Made by a program: the position numbers and the translations under genes
DNA from: BRH-c54 sp032251145
Lineage (GTDB): Bacteria; Bacteroidota; Bacteroidia; Flavobacteriales_E; Vicingaceae
Reading direction: 5' to 3'
DNA length: 63,228 nt
Assembly (NCBI GenBank): GCA_032251145.1
Contig: JAVVER010000006.1
Span: forward strand, 1-63,228
The notes under the pieces: model-generated
The model's input: only the letters and a program-made list of their open reading frames with translations
The model's database searches: none
What the model was told of the DNA's origin: nothing
In this document: positions 33,266-42,685 of the stretch, piece by piece
Position numbering within the stretch: the stretch's first letter is position 1
Layout of the letters: each line of letters opens with the position of its first letter

Positions 33266-34201
33266 TTAAGCTAAAACGCTGTTAAGATCAGCATTAGTTT
33301 TCTTAACACCTTCAGCACTTTCAGTTAATTTAGCTTTTTCGTTATCAGATAATTTGATTTCAACAATTTTTTCAATTCCGTTTTTACCTAATACGCAAGG
33401 AACACCAATTGCTAAATCGTTTAATCCGTACTCACCTTCTAATAAAGCAGAGCAAGGGAATATTTTTTTAGAATCTTGAGCAATAGCTCTAACTAATTCA
33501 GAAACGGCAGCTCCTGGAGCATACCAAGCAGAAGTTCCTAATAAACCTGTTAATGTAGCTCCACCAACTTTAGTATCTTCTACAATTTTAGCCATTCTGT
33601 CTGCCGATAAAAATTCAGATACAGGCACACTGTTTCTTACTGCTTTTTCAATTAATGGAACCATACCCGTGTCGCTATGTCCGCCAATTACCATTCCTTC
33701 AACATCAGAAGCAGGGCAATCTAATGCTTCAGCCAATCTGTATTTAAAACGAGCACTATCTAACGCTCCACCCATACCAATAATTCTATGTTTAGGAATG
33801 TTGGTAGATTTATGTACCAAATAAGTCATGGTATCCATTGGGTTACTCACCACAATTATAATAACGTTTGGAGAGTGTTTTAATAAGTTTTCAGTAACTG
33901 TTTTTACAATTCCTGCATTAATACCGATTAACTCTTCACGAGTCATCCCTGGTTTTCTTGGAATACCACTAGTAATAACAGCAACATCACTACCTGCTGT
34001 AGTAGAATAATCGTTTGTACTTCCTGTAATTTTAGTATCGAAACCATTTAAAGAAGCTGTTTGCATTAAGTCCATTGCCTTACCTTCGGCAAAACCTTCT
34101 TTAATATCTACTAAAACAACTTCAGAAGCGAAGTTTTTAATGGCAATGTACTCGGCACAACTAGCTCCTACGGCTCCTGCACCTACAACTGTTACTTTCA
34201 T
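33266..34201 (-). CDS. mdh: malate dehydrogenase
   Basis: A 311-residue NAD-dependent malate dehydrogenase of the LDH-like type used in the TCA cycle. NAD-binding VVGAGAVGASCAEYIA at 4-19; substrate loop GIPRKPGMTREELIGINA with the three arginines typical of malate rather than lactate specificity; VVSNPMDTMTYLVHKS; catalytic His in GGHSDTGMVPL (about 174). Length normal. It is transcribed alone, ending at a strong terminator; no promoter box fitting TAnnTTTG was found in the 190-bp upstream gap. Confidence 0.96.
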   Translation of the reverse strand: MKVTVVGAGAVGASCAEYIAIKNFASEVVLVDIKEGFAEGKAMDLMQTASLNGFDTKITGSTNDYSTTAGSDVAVITSGIPRKPGMTREELIGINAGIVKTVTENLLKHSPNVIIIVVSNPMDTMTYLVHKSTNIPKHRIIGMGGALDSARFKYRLAEALDCPASDVEGMVIGGHSDTGMVPLIEKAVRNSVPVSEFLSADRMAKIVEDTKVGGATLTGLLGTSAWYAPGAAVSELVRAIAQDSKKIFPCSALLEGEYGLNDLAIGVPCVLGKNGIEKIVEIKLSDNEKAKLTESAEGVKKTNADLNSVLA

Positions 34202-34390
34202 AATTTTTTTATTTTTTGAGGATTAATATATTTTGAACAATTTCATCGTTTAAGTAGCACGAAATTAAACAATCTAAAAATTATTACCAAAACTCCTTTA
34301 GCTTTTGTAATAAAAAATTATTTGTTTTTAATTTAATAATCGAACTAAGGTTAGTATGGAAATTTAAAAAAAGGCAGAAAAAAACAACAG

Positions 34391-35086
34391 TTATTGCATA
34401 GCAATAATACTTTCTCTAACAGAAGTTACAAAATCGTTGATATTATCTTTATTAAACTTATTGCTCTTAATGGGCCTGCCAATGCTTACTGCTACTTTTC
34501 CAGGAGTAATGGTTGATGTTCCTGATTTCCAGACTTCGTAAGTGCCTTTAATAGATACGGGAACAATGTCAACTCCTGCCTGAATAGCTAAATGAAATGC
34601 ACCTTTTTTAAAAGATTCAACTTTTCCGGTTTTGCTGCGTGTACCTTCGGCAAAAAGCACCACCGATTTTCCTTGATTTATTTTTTTTGCCGCTTTTGCT
34701 ATACTTTTAACCGCTTTTTTTCGGTTTGTTCTGTCAACAAAAATATGTCCGGCAACCCACATGTACCAACCTACAACGGGAGTCCAAATAAGTTCTTTTT
34801 TACCAATAAAGTGTAAGTTTTTAGGAAGGCTGTAACACAAACATCCAATATCTAAATGAGAAAAATGGTTGGAAACGAAAATGACAGGTTTGTCGGCAGG
34901 AACATTTTCTTTACCGCTAACCAAAATATCAATTCCTGCAATTTTCATTAAAACAGGTGCAAAAACTGTTCTAGCAACCATCAGAGGGAATTGTCTGTTC
35001 ATCACAAAAGGAATGAACAATGGAGCTATCAACATTAGCGAGAAGGTCCATAATATCATTAATGTTATTCGTAAATAGGAAATCAT
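34391..35086 (-). CDS. plsC: 1-acyl-sn-glycerol-3-phosphate acyltransferase
   Basis: A 231-residue inner-membrane enzyme that acylates lysophosphatidate to phosphatidate. Membrane helix 1 is at about 4-26; the catalytic HX4D motif reads SNHFSHLDIGC near 70-80; the second motif LFAEGTRSKTGKVESFKKGA near 145-164 binds the phosphate; PVSIKGTYEV is motif IV. Length typical. A TATTTTTG box lies at 35172-35179 on the same strand. Confidence 0.93.
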   Translation of the reverse strand: MISYLRITLMILWTFSLMLIAPLFIPFVMNRQFPLMVARTVFAPVLMKIAGIDILVSGKENVPADKPVIFVSNHFSHLDIGCLCYSLPKNLHFIGKKELIWTPVVGWYMWVAGHIFVDRTNRKKAVKSIAKAAKKINQGKSVVLFAEGTRSKTGKVESFKKGAFHLAIQAGVDIVPVSIKGTYEVWKSGTSTITPGKVAVSIGRPIKSNKFNKDNINDFVTSVRESIIAMQ

Positions 35087-35171
35087 TTTTTAGTGTAAAC
35101 CTTTTTAGTTTTGAAAATCAATCAACTATATCCTTTTGTAATATTGAGTTGAGGTAATTTTTAATTGACTT

Positions 35172-35179
35172 CAAAAATA
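35172..35179 (-). promoter_or_regulatory. candidate -7 box of plsC
   Basis: TATTTTTG on the minus strand matches TAnnTTTG, 85 bp before the plsC start. It lies in the gap between plsC and the upstream FAD oxidoreductase gene (stop at 35226), so plsC may be independently transcribed. No -33 element seen. Confidence 0.35.
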
Positions 35180-35225
35180 CCAAAATAGCTATGAATTATT
35201 GTGGATAAAAGTTATGATTTAACGA

Positions 35226-36884
35226 TTATTTTATAGTTGTTTCATTATTAATTTGTTCGGCACATTTTTGTCCGTCAATGGCAGCAGAAACAATTCCACC
35301 GGCATAACCTGCACCTTCACCGCAAGGGTATAAGCCTTTTACTTCAGGATGTTGTAGGGTTTCTCTATCTCGTGGAATTTTTACAGGAGAGGAAGTTCTG
35401 CTTTCCACAGCAACAACAATAGCTTCTTGTATTAAAAAACCATTCATTTTTTTGCCAAAATCTCTAAAACCTTGCTGTAATCGTTCTGTAATTTGCTTAG
35501 GAAATAGTTGATGAACAGCAGCAGAAACAACTCCCGGTTTGTAAGAACAATCGGGCAATGAAGTCGAAACTCGGCTATCAATAAAATCTACCAGACGTTG
35601 GGCTGGAGCTATTTGTCCGAAATTGTTTTGCTCGTCATTTTTACCAGCAATAAATGCTTTTCGCTCAATGGATTCTTGCAATTTCAATCCTGCCAAAGCA
35701 CCAAATTGGGCATAAGGTTTTAAATCTTCAGCTTCTACAGCTACTACAATTCCTGAGTTTGCAAAAGGGTTATTTCTTTTGGATGGCGACCAACCGTTGG
35801 TTACAATTTCTCCAGGAGCTGTGGCACAGGGAGCTATAATTCCACCCGGACACATACAAAAAGAAAAAACACCTCGATTTTTAACTTGAGTAACCAATTT
35901 GTATGAAGCAGGAGGCAGGTATTCATTTCTCACTTCACAATGGTATTGAATTTTATCAATTAACGCTTGTGGATGTTCAACTCTTACGCCAACAGCAAAA
36001 GGTTTAGCTTCCAACTTAATTTTTTTCTTATCCAACAAATAAAAAATATCTCTTGCCGAATGTCCTGTTGCGAGAATTACATTAGCCGTTTCAATAATTG
36101 TTTCGTTATTAATTTCAACTCCTTTAATAGCGTTGTTTTCTATCAATAAATCGGTTAGTTTACTCTCAAAATGAATTTCTCCGCCATTTTCTATAATGGT
36201 ATTTCTAATGGCTTCTACCACTTTAGGTAATTTGTTGGTACCGATGTGAGGATGAGCATCAATCAGAATATTTTCGTCAGCACCATGTTGAACCAAGAGT
36301 TGTAACACTTCTTTTACATCGCCTCTTTTGGTAGAACGGGTATAAAGTTTACCATCAGAAAAAGTTCCTGCACCGCCTTCACCAAAACAATAATTCGATT
36401 CGGGATTTACTATTTGGTTTTTAGTGATATTGGCTAAATCTCTTCGTCTGTCTCTTACTGATTTACCTCTTTCTATCACGATGGGGTTGATGTTTTTTTC
36501 CAATAGTTTAAGAGCTGCAAACATCCCAGCAGGTCCAAATCCTATTACCACAGCAGATTGCTTGCTTGTAATTGGTATAAATTTTTTTGATTGAAAAAGA
36601 GTGGTTTTTTTATTGGTATAAATTTCAATTTTCAGGTTGAATTTTACTTGCTTTTTTCGGGCATCTATAGAACGTCTTACAATTTGAAAATCAAAATTCT
36701 CCAACTTAGTTGTTGAAGCTATAAGCTGCCGAATATAAACATCACTAGCCGCTTCTTCTGGCGACACACTAATTTCTAATATATAAGGTTCTTCTTGCAA
36801 AGTAAAAATGTTGATAAAATTGATTGCAAAGATGCTTAACTTTTGATTATGTTGTTGAATGTTTTTTGTATATTTGTCTTTCAA
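35226..36884 (-). CDS. NAD(P)/FAD-dependent oxidoreductase, FAD-dependent dehydrogenase family
   Basis: A 552-residue flavoprotein of the family annotated as NAD(FAD)-utilizing dehydrogenase. Residues about 55-110 are the usual small N-terminal domain; the FAD motif VVIGFGPAGMFAALKLLEKN is at about 112-131 with VIERG at the end of strand 2; VILATGHSARDIFYLL is the second motif; and YPCGEGAGYAGGIVSAAIDG near the C-terminus closes the FAD site. A Cys-rich stretch (FSFCMCPGGIIAPC) precedes the substrate site. The first 20-30 residues are odd and overlap the promoter region of the divergent gene, so the true start may be downstream or non-ATG. Substrate unknown. Confidence 0.85.
   Translation of the reverse strand: MKDKYTKNIQQHNQKLSIFAINFINIFTLQEEPYILEISVSPEEAASDVYIRQLIASTTKLENFDFQIVRRSIDARKKQVKFNLKIEIYTNKKTTLFQSKKFIPITSKQSAVVIGFGPAGMFAALKLLEKNINPIVIERGKSVRDRRRDLANITKNQIVNPESNYCFGEGGAGTFSDGKLYTRSTKRGDVKEVLQLLVQHGADENILIDAHPHIGTNKLPKVVEAIRNTIIENGGEIHFESKLTDLLIENNAIKGVEINNETIIETANVILATGHSARDIFYLLDKKKIKLEAKPFAVGVRVEHPQALIDKIQYHCEVRNEYLPPASYKLVTQVKNRGVFSFCMCPGGIIAPCATAPGEIVTNGWSPSKRNNPFANSGIVVAVEAEDLKPYAQFGALAGLKLQESIERKAFIAGKNDEQNNFGQIAPAQRLVDFIDSRVSTSLPDCSYKPGVVSAAVHQLFPKQITERLQQGFRDFGKKMNGFLIQEAIVVAVESRTSSPVKIPRDRETLQHPEVKGLYPCGEGAGYAGGIVSAAIDGQKCAEQINNETTIK
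36869..36876 (+). promoter_or_regulatory. -7 box of the unknown three-gene operon
   Basis: TATATTTG (TAnnTTTG) is 25 bp before the ATG at 36902, with TTTG at 36842-36845 as a possible -33 element at 23-bp spacing. It overlaps the 5' end of the divergent FAD oxidoreductase frame, supporting a shorter form of that gene. Confidence 0.55.
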
Positions 36885-36901
36885 CCTTAAAATTAATTAT
36901 T

Positions 36902-37393
36902 ATGGCAAAATACAAAATTACTAGGTCTAGTTCAACAGGTTTTTGGTATTGGGAATGTAAAGATGGATCAGATTCAGGTTGGGCATCTACAAAATCAGGA
37001 GCAAAAAGTGATGCTAGTGCTGCTTGTTCACAAGTGTACAATTTAAATCCTCTAAATTGTTATGATATTATAAACAGAAATGGAGAAGAAATTATGTTTG
37101 AAATTGTTGATTTAAAAGGGATAAGAAGAAAATTAACAAGCAACATGATTTCGGCTGATCAATTTCGTTTTTTTGTTGGTGAAGAATATGATAGTTCCTT
37201 AACAGATTTAGAGAAGGTAAAAGCAATATTAATTTGTTGGGGTATATATAAAGGAGGGAAAGACCAGTCTGAGTTAGAAGATTTACATTATATGGATTCT
37301 TCTGATTTTGATAAGCTTATGAATAAAGATTATTTAGGTCTTTTATTGACTATTGATGATGAAACAGGAGAATATACATGGTCATTTAACTAA
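36902..37393 (+). CDS. unknown 163-residue protein, first of a three-gene operon
   Basis: Started at MAKYKITRSSST (36902), just after a good promoter box; an upstream in-frame ATG at 36824 would lie inside the promoter. The first 45 residues (YKITRSSSTGFWYWECKDGS, with many Ser/Ala after it) resemble short strand-turn-strand domains that decorate other proteins. The second part (55-163) is acidic and helical (SLTDLEKVKAILICWGIYKG). No signal peptide, no membrane helix, no catalytic motif recognised. Gap to the next gene is 11 bp. Family not recognised. Confidence 0.6.
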   Translation: MAKYKITRSSSTGFWYWECKDGSDSGWASTKSGAKSDASAACSQVYNLNPLNCYDIINRNGEEIMFEIVDLKGIRRKLTSNMISADQFRFFVGEEYDSSLTDLEKVKAILICWGIYKGGKDQSELEDLHYMDSSDFDKLMNKDYLGLLLTIDDETGEYTWSFN

Positions 37394-37404
37394 TAAGTAG
37401 ACTT

Positions 37405-37944
37405 ATGAAACAAGTTTCATTAAAATATATAAGTTTATTTTTGTTTCTTATTTTTTTATTTTCCTGTAAGAAACATTCACATCTTAATTTTATGACAGAA
37501 GTTAATGGAGTTCTAATGGATAAAACGCCCATTACAGATTTTGGATGGTATGAAATGCTTTCTAATTCAAAAATCGAATTTAAGAATTCAGAAAAATTAG
37601 AATTAATGCCGAATCAAGATGTTTATATAAAGCTAAATAGATATGAAGATTTTAAGTTAATAGATCCTAACACTAAAGAAAGCAGGATTGGGAAAATGAA
37701 ATTACCAGTGGTTGGATTAACATTTCAGAGTGTAAAGTATTTTACAAAATGGAGAGAAAATGTTATAAACATGAATGCTTCTAAAAATAAGATTATATTA
37801 AGATTGCCGCTAAATGAAGAAGTTGAAATGTTCCTGTATAAAACGAACTTAAAAGGATATAGTTATTGGTTAGAAGATGGTAGTATTTATGATGAAGATT
37901 GTAAACTTTGTCCCACTACATTTTTTCACATTATTCAAAATTAA
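37405..37944 (+). CDS. lipoprotein of unknown function
   Basis: A 179-residue protein with a lipoprotein signal peptide (YISLFLFLIFLFSCKK; Cys21). The mature part includes LMPNQDVYIKLNRYEDF and a Trp/Tyr-rich end (YSYWLEDGSIYDEDCKLCPT) with a CKLC pair. It is the middle gene of a three-gene unit (gaps 11 and 9 bp), between a cytoplasmic protein and a Zn-ribbon protein. Family not recognised. Confidence 0.65.
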   Translation: MKQVSLKYISLFLFLIFLFSCKKHSHLNFMTEVNGVLMDKTPITDFGWYEMLSNSKIEFKNSEKLELMPNQDVYIKLNRYEDFKLIDPNTKESRIGKMKLPVVGLTFQSVKYFTKWRENVINMNASKNKIILRLPLNEEVEMFLYKTNLKGYSYWLEDGSIYDEDCKLCPTTFFHIIQN

Positions 37945-37953
37945 AAATTAGTT

Positions 37954-38346
37954 ATGAGTTTTAAAGAAAGTGATTATTTATGTCCGACATGCAAGGGACA
38001 TTTAAATGTGGCAGATCAGTTAGTGTTTGCAACAAAAACGAACAGAAAACACAGTGGCTTAATTTTGCTAAGTCCTAAAATAGGGGAGTATAGTTATAAA
38101 ACACACCCTAAATTTCAGTTGGAAAAAGGAGAGCTAGTGGAGTTTTATTGCCCACTTTGTTTGGCTGATTTAACTGCGGAAAAACAAAAAGAGCATGCTA
38201 TGATTAAAATGATTAACAACGAAGATAATGCAGAGTATGAGTTGTATTTTTCTAAAAAAGCAGGAAATAAAAGTACTTATTTAGTAGCTACCGATATTTT
38301 TGAAGCTTTTGGAGAAGATGCTATTGACTTTACAGAGTTTGTTTAA
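37954..38346 (+). CDS. small protein with two CPxC zinc-knuckle motifs
   Basis: A 130-residue cytoplasmic protein. CPTC at residues 9-12 and CPLC near 68-71 provide four Cys, a likely single zinc site with a 55-residue insertion (treble-clef-like) or two half sites. The C-terminal part (90-130) is alpha/beta with an acidic tail (EAFGEDAIDFTEFV). It ends the three-gene operon before a strong terminator. A structural or regulatory role is possible; no known family recognised. Confidence 0.65.
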   Translation: MSFKESDYLCPTCKGHLNVADQLVFATKTNRKHSGLILLSPKIGEYSYKTHPKFQLEKGELVEFYCPLCLADLTAEKQKEHAMIKMINNEDNAEYELYFSKKAGNKSTYLVATDIFEAFGEDAIDFTEFV

Positions 38347-38374
38347 ATTTTAAATAAAATTATATCAAACAAAA

Positions 38375-38399
38375 AACCCACATAGATTCTATGTGGGTT
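38375..38399. terminator. bidirectional terminator
   Basis: A perfect 12-bp stem AACCCACATAGA/TCTATGTGGGTT with a 1-nt centre, flanked by A runs left and T runs right. It serves the plus-strand three-gene operon (stop at 38346) and the convergent T9SS protein gene (stop at 38423). Confidence 0.9.
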
Positions 38400-38422
38400 T
38401 TTTATGTTTAGTAAATGTAAGT

Positions 38423-41400
38423 TTATTGTTTAATTATTTTTTCAATAATCGTTTGATTGTTGCTTATTAGCTGAATAAAATACAATCCTTTATCCCAATT
38501 TGCAGTACTAATTGATAGTTTACTAACATTGTTTTGAGATGCATTATAAACTAATTTTCCTGTAACACTATAAATTTTTACTTCAAAAGATGCAAACTCA
38601 TTCAAAGGTAGTTCAACATAGATATCATCTTTTGTTGGATTAGGGAAGATGTTTACATTCTCCATAATAGATTCATCTATGTTTGTTATGATAACATTTG
38701 TACAAGCAGAAGTGTCGATACAACCATTAAAGGTAATTTCTACCGCATAATTTCCTGTTGCAGATGGTCTGAAACTTTGTGCTGTTGCTCCTGCAATAAC
38801 TGCATTTCCGTTGTTGCAATCTAACCATTGGTAAGTTGCACCAGCTTGGTTAGCGGTAATGGTATCTACATTTAATGTTGTGGTATTATCAACAATGCAC
38901 GATACACAAGTGCTAAAATAACGCGTATTTCCAAGCGACCCTATTACTCCATTATCATATTGTGTTCCACCTGTAGTAGCCCAAAAGTTTGTTGGAAATT
39001 GAAAAAACCAATTTAATACAGGCCCAAATGCCCCACAAATTTGTCCAGGAACTAAAGAAATAGTAATTGTATATAGTTGATTAGCTGTTATCATTGCAGG
39101 GTTAGTAAAATTAAATGATCTCATTGACCGTGAAAAGAAATCAGGAAGAGTGAAAACTTGAGAAGCTAAAACTGGTCCAGTTACTCCATCGCCATCTAAC
39201 ACCTCTACTTTAACATTCATGTTAGAACTAATACAACCAACACTTTGTGCAATAAGTTCTAAACTAACTGAATTTAACTGGCCTGAGATACTTGCTCTAA
39301 AAGATTGTCCATGAGGTAATCCACTTGAAGTAACTAAAGACTGGCGAGTATCTACACCCAAAAATTGTTGATCAACTGTGCATTGTCCATTTGTAGAAAC
39401 TATAAAACAAGCCGAAGTGTCGGTACAACCGTTAAAAGTAACTTCAACTGCATAATTACCTGATATTGATGGCACAAAACTTTGGTTAGTTGCACCTGCA
39501 ATAATTGCATTTCCATTGTCACAATCTAACCATCGGTAAGTTGCTCCCGCTTGGTTAGCTGTGATGGTATCTACATTTAGTGAAGTAGTATTATCAACCG
39601 TATTTATCGTTAAATCCAGTGTTACCAAACTATCGCAACCATTGGCAGCTCCACCAAATATATTAAAAGTTGCAGTGTTGTTGCTTGAAGTGTAAGTGTT
39701 GTTATCTATCCAAGTGAACGTATTACAAGCAGTTTGTACATCTGTTCCAGTTATAATAGCTGGCTCTGTAATGGCAATATTTGAAACATTAGAAGTACAA
39801 CCGTTTGCATCAGTAATTGTAACGTTATAGTTACCTGCAGCTAAACCTGTTGCTGTAGCTGTAGTAGCAGCATTACTCCATAAATACGTATAAGATGGAG
39901 TTCCTCCAGTTGCTGAAACAGATGCAGCACCATTTACACCACCATTACAACTTACATTGGTTTGTGATGTAATGGCACTTGTTAAAGCAGTTGGCTCTGT
40001 AATTGTAATATTTGAAACATTAGTAGTACAACCGTTTGCATCAGTTATAGTTACATTATAAATACCTGCAGCTAAACCTGTTGCTGTTGCTGTGGTTGCA
40101 GCATTGCTCCATAAATACGTGTAAGGAGCAGTTCCGCCAGTTGCCGAAACAGTTGCAGATCCATTTGTTCCTCCATTACAAGCCAAATTGGTTTGTGATG
40201 TTACTGAACCTGCTAATGCAGTAGGTTCTGTGATGGTAATATTTGAAACATTAGTAGTACAACCGTTTGCATCAGTTATAGTTACATTATAAATACCTGC
40301 AGCTAAACCTGTTGCTGTTGCTGTGGTTGCAGCATTGCTCCATAAATACGTGTAAGGAGCAGTTCCGCCAGTTGCCGAAACAGTTGCAGATCCATTTGTT
40401 CCTCCATTACAAGCCAAATTGGTTTGTGATGTTACTGAACCTGCTAATGCAGTAGGTTCTGTGATGGTAATATTTGAAACATTAGTAGTACAACCGTTTG
40501 CATCAGTTATAGTTACATTATAAACACCTGCGGCTAAACCTGTTGCTGTTGCAGTAGTAGCAGCATTACTCCATAAATAGGTATAAGGTGCAGTTCCTCC
40601 AGTTGGAGTTACTGTGGCTGTACCATTTGTTCCTCCATTGCAACTTACATTGGTTTGTGTAGTTGTGGCTGTTGGTGAACTATTAACCGTAATGGTAACG
40701 GTTTGTGTCATTTCTAAATCGCAAGCACCATCACATACGTCTGAACCTAAAACCCAAGGGTTAGGAATACCATTGGTAATTGTACCTGTTGCACCCGCTA
40801 ATGAACTTAAAGTTGTTCCTGTGCCTTCATTCATAAGTGTATATTGCACTAATCCTGGTTCTGTCCCTATTAAACAATTATTTAAGTTGGTTGCTATTTC
40901 AGTTGCTGTTCGTGCTACATTCCATACTGCAAAGTTATCAAATGAATGGTTATTATTTCTTACAGATGGTGCAAAGCGAGGGTCGTGTCCTAAATCAATC
41001 ACAGAATTAGAATTGTTTCTTATTCCAGCTGTGATTCCTGTTGAATTGGAAGCAACCAATACTCCGTTGTAATAAATAAACATTCCTGAAGCGTTTGCAA
41101 CAGTAGCTACATGTGTCCATCCTGTTGGAATAGTTGTTGGAAAAAGTAACCCTATCCAAGTACCATTATTATTTACAAAAAATGAACCTGCATCCCAAAG
41201 CCAAACATTGGTAGCCATGTTATCAACTGCTGCCGAAGATTGTCCTGCTCTCAACAGAGTACCTTTAAAATCAACCCAAGCTTCTATGGTAATTTCATTG
41301 GTATAAGCGAAGAAAGGATTTGTAAACTGAATCAAATCAGTATTGGCAGGTAAATCTACTGCACTTATTTTAGGTTCTTTTGCATACACATTATAAGTGG

Positions 41401-42583
41401 TGGTTGCATTTATAGTTCCTGTATTAAAAGTTAAACCTGAACCTGTACCAGCAATTGGTCCATCAACAATTGAACTATCAGCATCGTTTCTTAAAAAATA
41501 GTTGATACCCGTTTCAGAACTTCCTGTAGAAATGGTTACTGCACCGCTATCGCATAAGGTAGTTTGAGAAGCGGTTACGGTTTGGTTATCGAGATTATCT
41601 ACACACGTTTCGAACCAAAAATCATTACCACCGCCAAATGGTGTGCAAGTAATTCCAGAATAAAAATCACCGCTTGGATAACCCCCTGTACCAAACGCTA
41701 TATTACAGAGAGAACCGTCAGTTGTAGAAAGCAAAATAGTGTACGATTGTCCTAAACTCAATTTAGGAGGATTACTTAAATTAAAGGAAAAGTTTTGAAA
41801 TTCTGTAATATTTAAAAATGTTTCATCTGCAAGAATAGTTGATCCACAAGTACCTGCACCATCAATTATTCTTATACGAATATCTGACGAAGATGCTGTT
41901 GGACTTTGGTCTTTTATATTAATTACTACACTGGTTAGTGTTCCACAAAGTCCAGCAGTAAAAGACTGACCGCTCCCTATTCCATTTATCGTAGTTGAAA
42001 GTGTCGGCAACGGAAAAGTTTGGTCTAACGTGCAGGTTGGTATAGTTGGTATAGAAACAAAAGTTTGAAAAACAAAATCTCTTGTAGCATCTAAATTTGG
42101 TGGGTTTGTAAATACTTGCGAGTATAAATCACCACCTGCATACGTATTATTGCTCGATACTATATTAATTTGCCCTGTACCCGAAATCTCATCAATAATA
42201 TAAGTGTAAGAATTTCCTGAAGTAATACTTACTGTATTAGGCTTAATTGGAATACTTAAAAATCCACTTGGTTCAGTACCAGTTATGGCAAACGTGTCGA
42301 TGCCTAAAATAGCACCTCCATAACCAGCTCCGCTTCTTATGGTTAGTGTAAAATTACCTGCTATTGTGTTTAAAAATGGGTTTGAAGCATCTAAATTAAT
42401 GGATACACTCGACATAAACCCAGTCATTCCTGCGGTAAAAGATTGCCCAACAGTTGTGTTTGCTCCTGAATTTACAAGAAATGTGGCACTTTGAGAAGAT
42501 GTGTTGGATTGATCTAGGGTTTGGGCATTTAATGTAAAAGCACCAAATCCCAACGTTAATAATGAGAGTAGAATTTTTTTCAT
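38423..42583 (-). CDS. T9SS type A secreted protein with LamG and SprB repeats
   Basis: A 1386-residue exported protein. Signal peptide 1-20 (LLTLGFGAFTLNAQ); two Ig/jelly-roll-like domains to about 330; a LamG/concanavalin-like domain (400-620; FTNPFFAYTNEITIEAWVDF); four SprB repeats of 77 residues (about 632-940; each with SCNGG/ACNGG and YLWSNAATTATATGLAAG); further domains each ending in Cys-containing 'NGCTDTSACFIV'-like motifs; and a type A T9SS sorting domain (NVNIFPNPTKDDIYVELPLN ... KGLYFIQLISN, 1310-1386). SprB repeats are known from the gliding adhesin SprB. Likely a cell-surface adhesin. Confidence 0.9.
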   Translation of the reverse strand: MKKILLSLLTLGFGAFTLNAQTLDQSNTSSQSATFLVNSGANTTVGQSFTAGMTGFMSSVSINLDASNPFLNTIAGNFTLTIRSGAGYGGAILGIDTFAITGTEPSGFLSIPIKPNTVSITSGNSYTYIIDEISGTGQINIVSSNNTYAGGDLYSQVFTNPPNLDATRDFVFQTFVSIPTIPTCTLDQTFPLPTLSTTINGIGSGQSFTAGLCGTLTSVVINIKDQSPTASSSDIRIRIIDGAGTCGSTILADETFLNITEFQNFSFNLSNPPKLSLGQSYTILLSTTDGSLCNIAFGTGGYPSGDFYSGITCTPFGGGNDFWFETCVDNLDNQTVTASQTTLCDSGAVTISTGSSETGINYFLRNDADSSIVDGPIAGTGSGLTFNTGTINATTTYNVYAKEPKISAVDLPANTDLIQFTNPFFAYTNEITIEAWVDFKGTLLRAGQSSAAVDNMATNVWLWDAGSFFVNNNGTWIGLLFPTTIPTGWTHVATVANASGMFIYYNGVLVASNSTGITAGIRNNSNSVIDLGHDPRFAPSVRNNNHSFDNFAVWNVARTATEIATNLNNCLIGTEPGLVQYTLMNEGTGTTLSSLAGATGTITNGIPNPWVLGSDVCDGACDLEMTQTVTITVNSSPTATTTQTNVSCNGGTNGTATVTPTGGTAPYTYLWSNAATTATATGLAAGVYNVTITDANGCTTNVSNITITEPTALAGSVTSQTNLACNGGTNGSATVSATGGTAPYTYLWSNAATTATATGLAAGIYNVTITDANGCTTNVSNITITEPTALAGSVTSQTNLACNGGTNGSATVSATGGTAPYTYLWSNAATTATATGLAAGIYNVTITDANGCTTNVSNITITEPTALTSAITSQTNVSCNGGVNGAASVSATGGTPSYTYLWSNAATTATATGLAAGNYNVTITDANGCTSNVSNIAITEPAIITGTDVQTACNTFTWIDNNTYTSSNNTATFNIFGGAANGCDSLVTLDLTINTVDNTTSLNVDTITANQAGATYRWLDCDNGNAIIAGATNQSFVPSISGNYAVEVTFNGCTDTSACFIVSTNGQCTVDQQFLGVDTRQSLVTSSGLPHGQSFRASISGQLNSVSLELIAQSVGCISSNMNVKVEVLDGDGVTGPVLASQVFTLPDFFSRSMRSFNFTNPAMITANQLYTITISLVPGQICGAFGPVLNWFFQFPTNFWATTGGTQYDNGVIGSLGNTRYFSTCVSCIVDNTTTLNVDTITANQAGATYQWLDCNNGNAVIAGATAQSFRPSATGNYAVEITFNGCIDTSACTNVIITNIDESIMENVNIFPNPTKDDIYVELPLNEFASFEVKIYSVTGKLVYNASQNNVSKLSISTANWDKGLYFIQLISNNQTIIEKIIKQ
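39763..40690 (-). repeat. four tandem SprB-repeat units of 231 bp
   Basis: The DNA has a 231-bp period here. From about 40005 to 40524 the period is perfect by reading (two full identical units plus the flanks), while the outer two units differ in scattered bases. This marks a recent duplication or gene conversion of the central units; each encodes 77 residues. Confidence 0.9.
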
Positions 42584-42685
42584 AGTTTTTTAATTTAAGT
42601 TTTGCTACAAAAAAAATAATAGTAATAGTGATAATGAATAAATTGTTGTAGATAACCAATTTTTGTAGTGGACGTAAAGAAACTA

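Noticed and set aside
36824..36901. Longer N-terminus for the 163-residue protein
   Set aside because: The added part would span the promoter box at 36869-36876 and matches nothing; MAKYK at 36902 is a better start.
39763..40690. CRISPR-like tandem repeats
   Set aside because: The repeats are long (231 bp), have no spacers and encode SprB protein units in frame.
40614..41072. A 152-codon plus-strand frame antisense to the adhesin gene
   Set aside because: It mirrors the repetitive Thr/Ala/Gly-rich coding strand; such antisense frames are expected from biased codon use.
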